64,000 nt of DNA from Burkholderia sp. 8Y (GCF_902506145.1 NZ_LR733519.1:1205777-1269776), one strand, 5' to 3'; shown: positions 9,039 to 18,059, counted from the first letter of the stretch. Translations and numbers: made by a program. The notes: generated by a model not told the origin, from the letters alone.

Positions 9039-9113
9039 ATGCAATGGACTAAGCCCGCCTTCACCGATCTACGCTTCGGCTTCGAAATCACGATGTATAT
9101 CGACACGCGCTGA
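9039..9113 (+). CDS. pqqA: PQQ precursor peptide PqqA
   Basis: A 24-residue peptide beginning [16 protein letters not shown], with AAGGAG upstream. It matches the PqqA family from end to end in length and pattern. The glutamate and tyrosine that PqqE crosslinks to build pyrroloquinoline quinone are E16 and Y20 (FEITMYI). No pqqB, C, D or E follows within the window, so this is a stand-alone copy. It sits under its own sigma-54 promoter, directly ahead of a PQQ-requiring dehydrogenase, so precursor supply would rise when that enzyme is induced. Confidence 0.93.
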   Translation: MQWTKPAFTDLRFGFEITMYIDTR

Positions 9114-9231
9114 CCCCTCGATAAGCATGAGTTCGGGTCACAGCAGCATCGATCCGGACATGTGCTGTTCTCTTTTCCCTTCCCCATGAACGCATGACCG
9201 TGCGCGCGGACGCGCTCCGCGCCTTCGCTTG

Positions 9232-9258
9232 CGCACGTTCTCAACTTGCGAACGTGCG
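9232..9258. repeat. GC-rich inverted repeat downstream of pqqA
   Basis: CGCACGTTC and GAACGTGCG are perfect 9-bp arms around a 9-nt loop. There is no T-run, so it is not a classical terminator. It may protect the pqqA mRNA end or bind a protein. Confidence 0.45.
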
Positions 9259-9356
9259 AGGTCACGCATTATCGTTGCGGCATCAAACCGACGCTTAGGA
9301 TCACAAAGCGTTCTGCACCCTCTGACGTAACGCGCGGATTTATCTGACCACGCCAC

Positions 9357-9413
9357 TGTCCCATCGCGCAACACTCAACGTCCCACTACTCCAGATTGCA
9401 ACACCCGCGCATC
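9357..9413. promoter_or_regulatory. tandem activator-binding dyads upstream of the quinoprotein gene
   Basis: TGTCCC-ATCGC-GCAACA (9357-9373) and TACTCC-AGATT-GCAACA (9397-9413) follow the same 6-5-6 pattern as the dyads before pqqA, with centres 40 bp apart. The proximal centre is 90 bp from the -24 GG at 9495. Confidence 0.55.
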
Positions 9414-9493
9414 GATGCACTGAGGCATGGGATCGAGTTGTATCGACTGCAGCGTCCGCATGGGGCAAGCGTTGCACGCGCTTCCTCGATCAA

Positions 9494-9509
9494 TGGCACG
9501 TGAGTTGCC
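9494..9509 (+). promoter_or_regulatory. sigma-54 promoter of the quinoprotein gene
   Basis: TGGCACG-TGAG-TTGCC is a consensus -24/-12 element. Transcription should start near 9520, about 78 nt before the ATG at 9598. Confidence 0.8.
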
Positions 9510-9597
9510 TTGATGATGCGGCAACCGTTTCGCCTGTCTATCGACGCCAGACATGCAATCACAAAAGACGTTGCATACCTATCCCCAGGAGACGACG

Positions 9598-11337
9598 ATG
9601 AAGAACCGACCAGTCCCGGCGATGCGCTTCGCGGCCCTTGCAGCAGGTGCCGCAGCGATGTTCGCTTTCGCGCAGCATCAGGCCATCGCGGCGGACAGCA
9701 CGCCCGCGCAGTACTCCGATGTCACGTATGAACGCCTGACAAGCGCGCAAGACGATCCGGGCTGGCTCACGTATTACCGCACCTACAACGGTCATGCTCA
9801 CTCCCCGCTCAAGCAAATCGACACGAGCAACGTCAAGGACTTGAAGCAGGTCTGGAACTACAAGTTTCCCGCTGAGTTGCAGCAAGGCTTCGAAGCGACG
9901 CCCATCGTCAATGGGCGCTTCTTGTTCGTGACGACGCCCAAGGACAACGTCTATGCGTTCGATGCCGCAACGGGCAAGCAACTCTGGAAGTACGAGCCGC
10001 ATCTCGACGCAAGTTCGTTCAAGACCGCGTGTTGCGATGTGGTGAATCGCGGCGTCGCGCTGTACGGAAAGAACGTCTATATCGCCATGCTGAGCGGTGA
10101 AGTGGCCGCACTCGATGCGCAGACCGGCGCACTTGTCTGGAAGAAGGCGATGTTCGATCCGGGTACGGGCTACGCGTTCTCGCTCGCGCCGCTCGCCCTC
10201 GATGGCGCACTCGTCGTCGGCAGCTCGGGCGGCGAGTATGGCGCGCGCGGTTTCATCGCGGCACTGGATCCCAACGATGGCAAGGTACTGTGGAAGCGCT
10301 TCACGGTGCCCGGCGCGAAGGAGCCGGGCGGCGATACGTGGCCCGACGGCATGCAGGAACATGGCGGCGCGCCCGCATGGCTCACCGGCACTTACGACGC
10401 GGCAAGCAAGACGCTCTACTGGGGCGTGGGCAACCCTGGTCCGTGGCTGGCCGATCTGCGTCCCGGCGATAACCTGTATTCGGATTCGCTGCTCGCGCTC
10501 GATCCGAAGACGGGCGATCTCAAGTGGCACTATCAATACACGACGCATGACACGTGGGACTACGACGGCGTGAACACGCCGGTGCTCGCGAACGTCAAGT
10601 ATCAGGGCAAGGACTACGACGCGATCATTCACGCAGACCGCAATGGCTTCTTCCATGCGATCGATCGCAGCAACGGCAAGCTGATCTACGCGCGGCCGTT
10701 CGTGAAAGCCACTTCCGTCACGGGCTACACCGCTGATGGCAAGCCCGTGCAGGACGCCGCGCGATACCCGAAGACAGGCACGACTATCGAGACGTGTCCC
10801 AGCTTCCTTGGCGGCAAGAACTGGTGGTCCGTATCGTACGATCCCGAGAAACATCTCGCCATCGTGCCCGCGCTGCATGCGTGCATGTCCTTGTCCGGCA
10901 AGTCGGTGAACTACATGGAAGGCCTGCCCTATCTGGGGGAGGGCTTCGAGATCAAGCCGGAGCCTGGCAGCAAGGGCTATGGCGAATTACAGGCGATCGA
11001 TGTCGATACTGGCAAGAAGGTATGGAGCCACTGGACCAAGCTGCCCTGGAACGGCGGCGTGGCGACCACGGCGGGCGGCCTCGCGTTCAGCGGATCGCTC
11101 GACGGCCACTTGCTTGCATTCGATGAGAGGACCGGCAAGGTTCTGTGGCAGAGCCCGAAGCTCGCGAGCGGCATCATCGCGCAGCCTTCGGTCTATGAGA
11201 TCGACGGCAAGGAATATGTCGCCATTCTCGCGGGCTACGGCGGCGCGAATCCGATCTGGGGCGGTCCGATGGCCAAGGCCGCCGACAAGGTGCCGCGCGG
11301 CGGCACGCTCTATGTGTTCGCACTCGACCGCACCTGA
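9598..11337 (+). CDS. PQQ-dependent alcohol dehydrogenase, predicted lanthanide type
   Basis: 579 residues from the ATG at 9598 (AGGAGA upstream). A signal peptide (residues 1-32) directs it to the periplasm; the rest is the eight-bladed quinoprotein propeller with repeated tryptophan-docking motifs (GKQLWKY, GKVLWKR, GKKVWSH, GKVLWQS). The vicinal disulfide C145-C146 is present. Metal and catalytic residues are recognisable: E213 (GGEYG), N279 (GNP), catalytic D321, and an extra aspartate D323 in WDYDG. That second aspartate marks XoxF- and PedH/ExaF-type enzymes that use a lanthanide instead of calcium. It lacks a fused cytochrome; the next gene supplies one. The substrate is a primary alcohol, with methanol versus ethanol unresolved. 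Confidence 0.9.
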   Translation: MKNRPVPAMRFAALAAGAAAMFAFAQHQAIAADSTPAQYSDVTYERLTSAQDDPGWLTYYRTYNGHAHSPLKQIDTSNVKDLKQVWNYKFPAELQQGFEATPIVNGRFLFVTTPKDNVYAFDAATGKQLWKYEPHLDASSFKTACCDVVNRGVALYGKNVYIAMLSGEVAALDAQTGALVWKKAMFDPGTGYAFSLAPLALDGALVVGSSGGEYGARGFIAALDPNDGKVLWKRFTVPGAKEPGGDTWPDGMQEHGGAPAWLTGTYDAASKTLYWGVGNPGPWLADLRPGDNLYSDSLLALDPKTGDLKWHYQYTTHDTWDYDGVNTPVLANVKYQGKDYDAIIHADRNGFFHAIDRSNGKLIYARPFVKATSVTGYTADGKPVQDAARYPKTGTTIETCPSFLGGKNWWSVSYDPEKHLAIVPALHACMSLSGKSVNYMEGLPYLGEGFEIKPEPGSKGYGELQAIDVDTGKKVWSHWTKLPWNGGVATTAGGLAFSGSLDGHLLAFDERTGKVLWQSPKLASGIIAQPSVYEIDGKEYVAILAGYGGANPIWGGPMAKAADKVPRGGTLYVFALDRT

Positions 11338-11411
11338 ACGCCTGAATCGGACCGCAGCGCGCAACGTCTTCGCGCGCTTTGCGGCGCTCTCATATCACCG
11401 GACGCCTGGCC

Positions 11412-12599
11412 ATGATTGATTCACTCCACACCTTTCGCGCGGCGGGAATGCTCGCGGCATGCATCGCGCTCGCCCCTTCGTTGGGCCATGCCGCAGTAAG
11501 AGTCTGCACGTTTCCCGGTAGTCCGTCGGCGGCTCTTGATCGCGCCGTCACGCAAGCGGTCTTCACACGCGCCAACGTTCCGGTTACGTTCGTGCACGGT
11601 ATCGGCGAAGGCGATGATGACGGCGTCTCGCTCAGAGAACTCGACACGATGCTCACGCGCGATTGCGACGTGATCGCAGGCTTTCCGCGCTCCTCCGTCG
11701 CCGACGGTTCCGGCGGCAAGATGCGCTTCTCGCGCGGTTATCTGCGCGCAGGCTATGTCAGCGTCGAGGCGCCCGGCACCGTATTGCAGGGCGCAGCGAA
11801 GCGCACCGTCGCTGCCACCTACGCCAGTCCAGCGCAGCTTATCGCCGTGCAGCAGCGGGACGTAACGCTCGACCTCGAGAAGACCTGCGCATCGACGGTC
11901 GACGCAGTGGCGAGCGGACGTGCACGAAAGGCCATCGTGTGGTATCCCGCCGTCGTCGCTTATCGCCTGGCGCATCCGCAACGCAGCTTCGATGTCGCGC
12001 TCGCCGACTCGCCCTATGCCGAATGGGAACTGACATTCGCATTCGGCGCGAAGGCGGCCGCGTCGCGCCCGCTAATCGACGATACGCTCGCAGCCATGCG
12101 CAAGGATGGCCAGCTTCAGGCACTGACGAAGCAGTGGCGCTTGCCCGCGCAAACGACATCGATGGGGTATGTCGACAAGCCGTCGATCATGCTCGCGGAC
12201 GCGAACGCTGCGCGCATGGGGCGCATCATCACGGTTTCAAATGAAGCCGGCGCAGACTTGCCATCGTTCGAACAGGCCCAGACGTCGCACGGCAAAACGC
12301 TCTATGGGAACTCGTGCGCGAAGTGCCACGGCGCGCAACTCCAGGGCGTGACGGCGCCCGCATTGCAAGGGCCGTCGTTCGCGCCCGTGGCGAACTCACA
12401 TCTGACGGTCGGTGGCATCTTCACCTACATGGCGACCAACATGCCCGCCGATCGCCCGGGCAAGATGAAGGATCAGGACTATGCGGACATCATGGCGTTC
12501 CTGCTCATGTCGAACGGTTACAAACCAGGCCCGACCAAGATGACCGCCGACATCGCGCGTGCCTCGAAGCTGCCGCTCAACGCCGGGCCTGGCCATTGA
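11412..12599 (+). CDS. fusion of XoxJ-like periplasmic binding domain and cytochrome c
   Basis: 395 residues from the ATG at 11412, 74 bp after the quinoprotein stop. A signal peptide (1-28, ends GHAA) is followed by a periplasmic-binding-protein-type domain at about 28-248 like the XoxJ/MxaJ proteins encoded beside methanol dehydrogenases. A c-type cytochrome domain occupies about 285-370: haem motif C302-A-K-C305-H306 and likely axial methionine M344 (NMPADRPG). In methylotrophs these are two separate proteins. The fusion likely takes electrons from, or helps mature, the adjacent quinoprotein. The ribosome binding site is weak, suggesting dependence on upstream translation. Confidence 0.85.
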   Translation: MIDSLHTFRAAGMLAACIALAPSLGHAAVRVCTFPGSPSAALDRAVTQAVFTRANVPVTFVHGIGEGDDDGVSLRELDTMLTRDCDVIAGFPRSSVADGSGGKMRFSRGYLRAGYVSVEAPGTVLQGAAKRTVAATYASPAQLIAVQQRDVTLDLEKTCASTVDAVASGRARKAIVWYPAVVAYRLAHPQRSFDVALADSPYAEWELTFAFGAKAAASRPLIDDTLAAMRKDGQLQALTKQWRLPAQTTSMGYVDKPSIMLADANAARMGRIITVSNEAGADLPSFEQAQTSHGKTLYGNSCAKCHGAQLQGVTAPALQGPSFAPVANSHLTVGGIFTYMATNMPADRPGKMKDQDYADIMAFLLMSNGYKPGPTKMTADIARASKLPLNAGPGH

Positions 12600-12777
12600 G
12601 TCCGCGTATGCCGCCGCCCACCGCTTCACTTCATTCTCGATGGAGCAGGCGATTCGATACTTCTCGCAGCCTCGGCCGGTTACTTAGGTCGATGCCCGGC
12701 AAAGGCAAGCAGCGCCTGATGGCGCGTTAGAGCGTTCGCCTCAACGTCGTTGAGCGACGCTGCTAGAACCGACAGCG

Positions 12778-12813
12778 TGCTACAGCGCGATACACCTGTC
12801 ACGAATAGGAACA
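12778..12813. promoter_or_regulatory. activator-binding dyads upstream of the aldehyde dehydrogenase gene
   Basis: TGTCAC-GAATA-GGAACA (12797-12813) fits the island's 6-5-6 dyad, centred 86 bp from the -24 GG at 12891. A weaker copy, TGCTAC-AGCGC-GATACA (12778-12794), sits 19 bp further upstream. Confidence 0.5.
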
Positions 12814-12889
12814 GCCGCTGCCTGCGCTCGCGATACACGGTCCGCGCGAAACGCATGGCGCGTAAGGCGATTGCCGCGCGCAAGGCCAA

Positions 12890-12905
12890 TGGCACGGAAG
12901 TCGCA
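12890..12905 (+). promoter_or_regulatory. sigma-54 promoter of the aldehyde dehydrogenase gene
   Basis: TGGCACG-GAAG-TCGCA has the invariant GG and GC with a 10-nt gap; the -12 half has C for the second T. The predicted start is near 12916, about 60 nt before the ATG. Confidence 0.65.
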
Positions 12906-12974
12906 ATGTAGTTGAAGCGGCGGCGTGCATCGCCAGCGCCTAACCGCTCATATCCATATCCGAGGAGCACACTG

Positions 12975-14495
12975 ATGAACCATGCAGAGATGCAATTCCT
13001 GAGCACTGACTACCCGTACAAGAAGCAGTATGGAAACTTCATCGGCGGCAAGTGGGTGCCGCCCCTTGGCGGCGAATACTTCGACGACATCTCGCCTATC
13101 ACCGGCGAGCCGTTCACCTCGATTCCGCGTTCGCGCGAAGCGGACATCGAAGCCGCCCTCGATGCGGCTCATGCCGCGAAGACATCGTGGGGCAAGACGT
13201 CGGCGACGGACCGGGCCAATCTGTTGCTGAAGATCGCGGATCGCATGGAAGCGAACCTTGCGCGGCTCGCGGTAGCCGAATCGATTGACAACGGCAAGCC
13301 GCTGCGCGAGACGTTGGCGGCCGATATCCCGCTTGCCATCGATCACTTTCGCTACTTCGCGAGCGCCGCTCGCGCACAGGAAGGCTCCATTTCACAGATC
13401 GACGACGACACCGTTGCCTATCACTTTCATGAGCCGCTCGGCGTCGTCGGGCAAATCATTCCGTGGAACTTCCCCATTTTGATGGCCGTGTGGAAGCTTG
13501 CGCCCGCGCTTGCGGCCGGGAACTGTGTGGTGCTGAAGCCCGCAGAACAGACCCCCGCATCACTGCTGGTGCTGCTCGAAGTCATCGAAGACCTGTTGCC
13601 GCCGGGCGTGTTGAATGTGGTGAACGGCTTTGGGCTGGAAGCGGGAAAGCCGCTCGCATCGAACAAGCGAATCGCGAAGATCGCGTTCACCGGCGAGACG
13701 ACGACAGGGCGCCTCATCATGCAGTACGCCAGTCAGAACTTGATCCCCGTCACGCTGGAACTCGGTGGCAAGAGCCCGAACATCTTCTTCGCCGATGTGC
13801 TCAATGCCGACGACAGCTTCTTCGACAAGGCGCTCGAAGGCTTCGCCATGTTCGCGCTTAACCAGGGCGAAGTGTGTACGTGCCCGTCGCGTGCGCTGGT
13901 CGAGGAGTCCATCTACGATCGCTTCATGGAGCGCGCGTTGAAGCGCGTCGCGGCGATCACGCAAGGGCATCCGCTGGACACGATGACGATGATCGGTGCG
14001 CAAGCCTCGCAGGAGCAGCTCGAAAAGATCGTGTCGTACATCGACCTTGGCAAGCAAGAGGGCGCCGACTGTCTCATTGGCGGCGAACGCAATACGCTTG
14101 AAGGCGAGTTAGCCAAAGGCTTTTACGTGAAGCCGACGGTGTTTCGCGGCCACAACAAGATGCGCATCTTTCAGGAAGAGATCTTCGGACCGGTGCTTTC
14201 GGTGACGACATTCAAGAATGAAGAAGAGGCGCTTGAGATCGCGAACGACACGCTATATGGCCTAGGCGCAGGCGTCTGGACGCGCGATGGCACACGGGCG
14301 TATCGCTTCGGGCGCGGTATCCAGGCGGGGCGTGTATGGACCAACTGCTATCACGCGTATCCGGCGCACGCGGCGTTCGGCGGCTACAAGCAATCGGGCA
14401 TCGGGCGCGAGAATCACAAGATGATGCTGGATCACTACCAGCAGACGAAGAACCTGCTCGTCAGCTATAGCGAAAAGCCGCTTGGTTTCTTCTAA
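12975..14495 (+). CDS. NAD-dependent aldehyde dehydrogenase
   Basis: 506 residues from the ATG at 12975 (GAGGAG upstream). It is an ordinary-length ALDH superfamily enzyme: [10 protein letters not shown] cofactor loop near 161-170, catalytic general base E262 in LELGG, and nucleophile C301 in [11 protein letters not shown]. No signal peptide is present, so it is cytoplasmic. It should oxidise to the acid the aldehyde formed from an alcohol by the periplasmic quinoprotein. It has its own sigma-54 promoter and is followed by a DUF779 gene, a pairing common for acetaldehyde/AldA-type enzymes. Confidence 0.92.
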   Translation: MNHAEMQFLSTDYPYKKQYGNFIGGKWVPPLGGEYFDDISPITGEPFTSIPRSREADIEAALDAAHAAKTSWGKTSATDRANLLLKIADRMEANLARLAVAESIDNGKPLRETLAADIPLAIDHFRYFASAARAQEGSISQIDDDTVAYHFHEPLGVVGQIIPWNFPILMAVWKLAPALAAGNCVVLKPAEQTPASLLVLLEVIEDLLPPGVLNVVNGFGLEAGKPLASNKRIAKIAFTGETTTGRLIMQYASQNLIPVTLELGGKSPNIFFADVLNADDSFFDKALEGFAMFALNQGEVCTCPSRALVEESIYDRFMERALKRVAAITQGHPLDTMTMIGAQASQEQLEKIVSYIDLGKQEGADCLIGGERNTLEGELAKGFYVKPTVFRGHNKMRIFQEEIFGPVLSVTTFKNEEEALEIANDTLYGLGAGVWTRDGTRAYRFGRGIQAGRVWTNCYHAYPAHAAFGGYKQSGIGRENHKMMLDHYQQTKNLLVSYSEKPLGFF

Positions 14496-14556
14496 CCTTG
14501 AAGCGTGCGGAGCCGCCGTATTGCGCGGCGACTCCTCGCGCTCAAAGAGGACGACC

Positions 14557-14946
14557 ATGAACGAACCAACCGTGCAGCGCGTAGTCGCGACCCCCGCAGC
14601 CATTGCGTTGGTCGAAAAGCTCAAGGCAGAACATGGCGCCGTGCTATTTCATCAATCGGGCGGCTGTTGCGACGGCAGCGCACCCATGTTGTTTCCGGTC
14701 GACGAGTTCATCGTCGGCGGCTCCGACGTCAAGCTGGGCGAACTCGTCGGCGTATCGTTCTACATGAGCGAATCGCAGTTCGAATACTGGCAGCACACGC
14801 AACTCATCATCGACTGTGTGCCGGGCAATGGCGGCATGTTTTCTCTCGAAGGTCCGACCGGCCTGCGTTTTCTCACGCGGTCGCGGCTATTCAGCGACGC
14901 CGAACACGCGTGGTTAAGCACGCACCCGGTCGAACGCGCGGCATAG
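14557..14946 (+). CDS. DUF779 protein linked to aldehyde dehydrogenase
   Basis: 129 residues from the ATG at 14557 (GAGGACG upstream), 61 bp after the aldehyde dehydrogenase stop, so likely co-transcribed. The family signature is visible: AVLFHQSGGCCDGSAPML with C37-C38, and FEYWQHTQLIIDCVPGNGGMFSLE. DUF779 proteins are small cytoplasmic proteins found repeatedly next to this type of aldehyde dehydrogenase. Their biochemical role is not settled; the conserved cysteine pair suggests metal binding or redox. Confidence 0.88.
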   Translation: MNEPTVQRVVATPAAIALVEKLKAEHGAVLFHQSGGCCDGSAPMLFPVDEFIVGGSDVKLGELVGVSFYMSESQFEYWQHTQLIIDCVPGNGGMFSLEGPTGLRFLTRSRLFSDAEHAWLSTHPVERAA

Positions 14947-15117
14947 GCGCCGCGTGGAGAGCCGCTCGTCGCTGAGCGCCGGCGATCAAGCATCGTCCAG
15001 CCATCGAAGTAGCCATCACGCGAAATTGGCGCCTGGTCATCGGGTCGAGATAACGCGGCGCGAAAGTTGCTGAACACAAACGCTCCCGACATCGACCGAA
15101 GCTGATCGGAGATGATG

Positions 15118-15711
15118 ATGAAGACGGTAAAGATCGCCCGACTACGCCCGACTCAACTCACCCACGGACTGCGTGAAGTGCGCGAAAAAGCCAGGACTTA
15201 CGCGTCTTTGACGGGACACGAACTTGAGATGGCGATCGCGGAAAAGCCCATTCCGATTGTGTGCGGCCCGGATGAGGCGCCGTATGCGACCGACCATCAT
15301 CACGTTGCGGCGGCACTGTGGATGGCGGAAGTCAAGCGCGTTCCAGTCGTTCTCCTTGAAGACTTGTCCGCGCTATCGTGGGCCGATTTCTGGCTGACGC
15401 TCGAAAATAAGCGTTGGACGTATCCGTACGACGCGAATGGTCGGCGAATCTCGTTCTCGGAAATGCGCGAGCATATCTGGGATCTCGACGATGATGTCTT
15501 TCGAAGCCTCTCCGCGTCAGTGCGTGAGGCGGGTGGGTACGAGAAGACTTCGGTGCCGCTAGAGGAGTTTCGATGGGCCGATTTTTTTCGAACCCATCTG
15601 CCGAAGCCTGACAGTGATAGCGAGTTCGATTCACTGATCGGAGAAGCAGTCGAACTTGCGAAAAGCAAGTCGGCAGTGGGGCTTCCGGGCTATCTGGGAC
15701 CGGTTGATTGA
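15118..15711 (+). CDS. ParB-like nuclease-fold protein
   Basis: 197 residues. The third of three consecutive ATGs (15118) is chosen because GGAG lies 6 nt upstream; earlier ones are too close. It resembles the stand-alone ParB-like (ParB/Srx-fold) putative nuclease family: a short N-terminal ParB-type segment with IARLRPTQLTHGLREV and IPIVCGPDEAPYATDHHHVAAAL, followed by a long C-terminal part. There is no partner parA gene and no parS-like cluster, so it is not a partition protein. Its function is unknown. Confidence 0.7.
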   Translation: MKTVKIARLRPTQLTHGLREVREKARTYASLTGHELEMAIAEKPIPIVCGPDEAPYATDHHHVAAALWMAEVKRVPVVLLEDLSALSWADFWLTLENKRWTYPYDANGRRISFSEMREHIWDLDDDVFRSLSASVREAGGYEKTSVPLEEFRWADFFRTHLPKPDSDSEFDSLIGEAVELAKSKSAVGLPGYLGPVD

Positions 15712-15905
15712 TCTTTCCCACGCGCCGCTGTCGCGCCGCGAAGGTAGTTTGAAAGGAACTCATTCAGCCGGGAAAGCCGATAGAGCCTCGTCGACTGGAA
15801 ATAAGTCACGGCATGATATTTATCGTGGCTCTCGTATCCTTCAGGTCTATGATTGTCGATACCGGAGCGTTGAGGGCTCCGATGCGTCGCGCACCGGAGA
15901 CGGTC

Positions 15906-18059
15906 ATGTCAATCGAGGTCAAAGTAGGCCCGCCGCAGCTAGCCATCCACCAGGGCCACGCTGTTCTTCTGACCGGAACCGATGGCCAGATCATCGGGCA
16001 ATCACAGCACGGCTATTACTTCTACGATACCCGCATCATCAGCCATTGGGCCGTCTCTGCAAACGGAGAGCCGTGGGATCTGCTCAACGGCGGCACGACG
16101 ACTGCCTTCGCCGCGCAAATCTTTCTGACAAACCGCGCATTCGTCACCGAGGCTCGGGCGATCGAGGCCCATACGGTCGGGCTCACCATCAGTCGCGAAA
16201 TTGGCGGCGGATTGCACGAAGATCTCGATCTGATCAACTACGGCGACTCGGCAGTACGGTTCAATCTCGAGATCGGCATACGTAGTGACTTCGCAGACAT
16301 CTTCGAAGTGAAAGCCGGTCGTTTGGTTCGGCGCGGTCGCATCTCCACGACCTGGTCCGATTCGGAGCAGCAATTAGTCACCGCCTACCGGAATCAGGAC
16401 TTCCTGCGCGCCGTCGAGGTGAGCGCGTGCAACAGCGGATCGGCGGCCGGATACGCGAACGGACGCATCACCTTCGACATCGAGATGAAGCCCGCCGCCC
16501 GCTGGCACTGTTGCCTTCTATATGACCTCTTGGCGGCAGGCGAAAGACACGCGGCACCGGTCACGTGTGCCTCTTCGCACAGCGACCGGTCGGAGAACCA
16601 CAAGCGGCTCGCGCAGTGGAACAGCGCGGTACTCAAGCTCGATAGCAGTCACGAAACGCTCAAGCGGGTAGTTGAGCAGGCGACGCACGATCTGGCGGCG
16701 TTGCGCCTTCCGATTCGCGGATCGGCGTTCGACGATGAACCGCACCTGCTGCCGGCCGCCGGGCTGCCCTGGTTCGTGGCCTTGTTCGGGCGCGACAGTC
16801 TCATTACTTCGTTGCAGACATCGCTGGTTTATCCGTCCTTTGCACGCGGATGCCTGGAAGTGCTCGGCGCGCGACAGGCTAACAAACGGGACGACTATCG
16901 TGATGCGGAGCCCGGCAAGATCTTGCATGAACTCCGGCTCGGCGAACTCGCTCACTTCGGGCTGGTGCCTCATACGCCGTATGACGGGTCGGCGGACGCG
17001 ACTCCGCTCTACCTCATTACGCTGCATAGCGCGTGGTGTTGCACGGGCGACATCGAATTGGTGAAGCGCCATCTACCCACTGCAGAGCGCTGTCTCGACT
17101 GGATCGATCAATACGGCGACAGAGATGGCGATGGGTTTCAGGAGTATGAGACGCGCTCGCCGGACGGACTCGAGAACCAGGGCTGGAAGGACTCCGGCGA
17201 CGCAGTGGTCCATCCCGACGGAACGCCAGTATGTGGCCCAAAGGCGCTTTGCGAGTTGCAAGGTTATGTCTACGACGCTTGGCTGCGGATGGCGCAACTC
17301 TATGACGTGCTGCACGAGAACGAGCGTGCGACAGCGTTGCGTGCGAAGGCGGGCGAACTGTTCACGCGGTTCAATGACGCCTTCTGGGACGAAGAATCGG
17401 GTTTCTACGCATTCGCACTGGATGGAGACAAGAACAAGGTAATGACCGTCGTTTCCAACCCTGGCCACTGTCTTTGGTCCGGCATTGTTCCGCCCGCCCG
17501 CGCAGGTCGCGTGGTGGCGAGGCTCATGCAGGAAGACATGTGGAGCGGATGGGGCATACGGTCATTATCAGCCGCTCACACCGCATACAACCCCTACTCT
17601 TATCAACGCGGCGCGGTATGGCCGCACGACAACGGGCTGATTGCCGAGGGGTTCAAGCGTTATGGCTACGCCAAGGAAGCCGGGGCGATCGCCCATGACG
17701 TATTGTCAGCGGGCCGCTTTTTCATGCTCAATCAGATGCCCGAACTTTACGCCGGCTTGAAGCGTAAGCCATCGAGCTTTCCCGTTCAGTATCTTGGCGC
17801 GAATGTGCCCCAGGCGTGGGCTGCGGGTTCTGTTTTCTCGTTGTTAAAGGCGATTCTCGGTCTTCAACCGGATGCGCCCAACGGAACCATGTTCGTCGAT
17901 CCTGCTCTCCCTCCCTGGCTTCCTGACCTTACGCTGCGGGACGTGCATCTCGGCGAACAAACGTTCGATATTCGGTTTTGGCAAACCGATGAGAGAACTC
18001 ACTTCACGGTACTCAGGGGCGATTCATCGGCTGTTACTCAGCGGACACTGCCGGGGTAG
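15906..18059 (+). CDS. glycogen-debranching / amylo-alpha-1,6-glucosidase-type protein
   Basis: 717 residues from the ATG at 15906 (GGAG 6 nt upstream); an in-frame ATG at 15813 has no such site. Residues about 15-215 form the N-terminal domain of bacterial debranching-type enzymes (HAVLLTGTDGQIIGQSQHGYYFYDTRII). The rest is an (alpha/alpha)6 barrel with FGRDSLIT, GWKDSGDA and YQRGAVWPHDNGLI. Proteins of this kind hydrolyse or remodel alpha-glucans or related sugars; the true substrate is not known for most. No glycogen or trehalose genes are adjacent. Confidence 0.85.
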   Translation: MSIEVKVGPPQLAIHQGHAVLLTGTDGQIIGQSQHGYYFYDTRIISHWAVSANGEPWDLLNGGTTTAFAAQIFLTNRAFVTEARAIEAHTVGLTISREIGGGLHEDLDLINYGDSAVRFNLEIGIRSDFADIFEVKAGRLVRRGRISTTWSDSEQQLVTAYRNQDFLRAVEVSACNSGSAAGYANGRITFDIEMKPAARWHCCLLYDLLAAGERHAAPVTCASSHSDRSENHKRLAQWNSAVLKLDSSHETLKRVVEQATHDLAALRLPIRGSAFDDEPHLLPAAGLPWFVALFGRDSLITSLQTSLVYPSFARGCLEVLGARQANKRDDYRDAEPGKILHELRLGELAHFGLVPHTPYDGSADATPLYLITLHSAWCCTGDIELVKRHLPTAERCLDWIDQYGDRDGDGFQEYETRSPDGLENQGWKDSGDAVVHPDGTPVCGPKALCELQGYVYDAWLRMAQLYDVLHENERATALRAKAGELFTRFNDAFWDEESGFYAFALDGDKNKVMTVVSNPGHCLWSGIVPPARAGRVVARLMQEDMWSGWGIRSLSAAHTAYNPYSYQRGAVWPHDNGLIAEGFKRYGYAKEAGAIAHDVLSAGRFFMLNQMPELYAGLKRKPSSFPVQYLGANVPQAWAAGSVFSLLKAILGLQPDAPNGTMFVDPALPPWLPDLTLRDVHLGEQTFDIRFWQTDERTHFTVLRGDSSAVTQRTLPG

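Larger units (their letters stand above)
9114..9597. other. intergenic region carrying the quinoprotein promoter
   Basis: 484 bp without a gene between pqqA and the quinoprotein gene. It contains a hairpin, two activator dyads and a sigma-54 promoter, listed separately. Confidence 0.7.
12600..12974. other. intergenic region carrying the aldehyde dehydrogenase promoter
   Basis: 375 bp without a convincing gene. It contains activator dyads at 12778-12813 and a sigma-54 promoter at 12890-12905. Confidence 0.65.

Noticed and set aside
9232-9258. Rho-independent terminator for pqqA
   Set aside because: The stem is good but there is no run of T after it, so it is reported only as an inverted repeat.
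9559-10878. Minus-strand frame of 439 codons
   Set aside because: Antisense to the clearly identified quinoprotein gene.
12680-13006. Minus-strand frame of 108 codons upstream of the aldehyde dehydrogenase gene
   Set aside because: It overlaps the sigma-54 promoter and the start of the aldehyde dehydrogenase gene, and has no recognisable domain.
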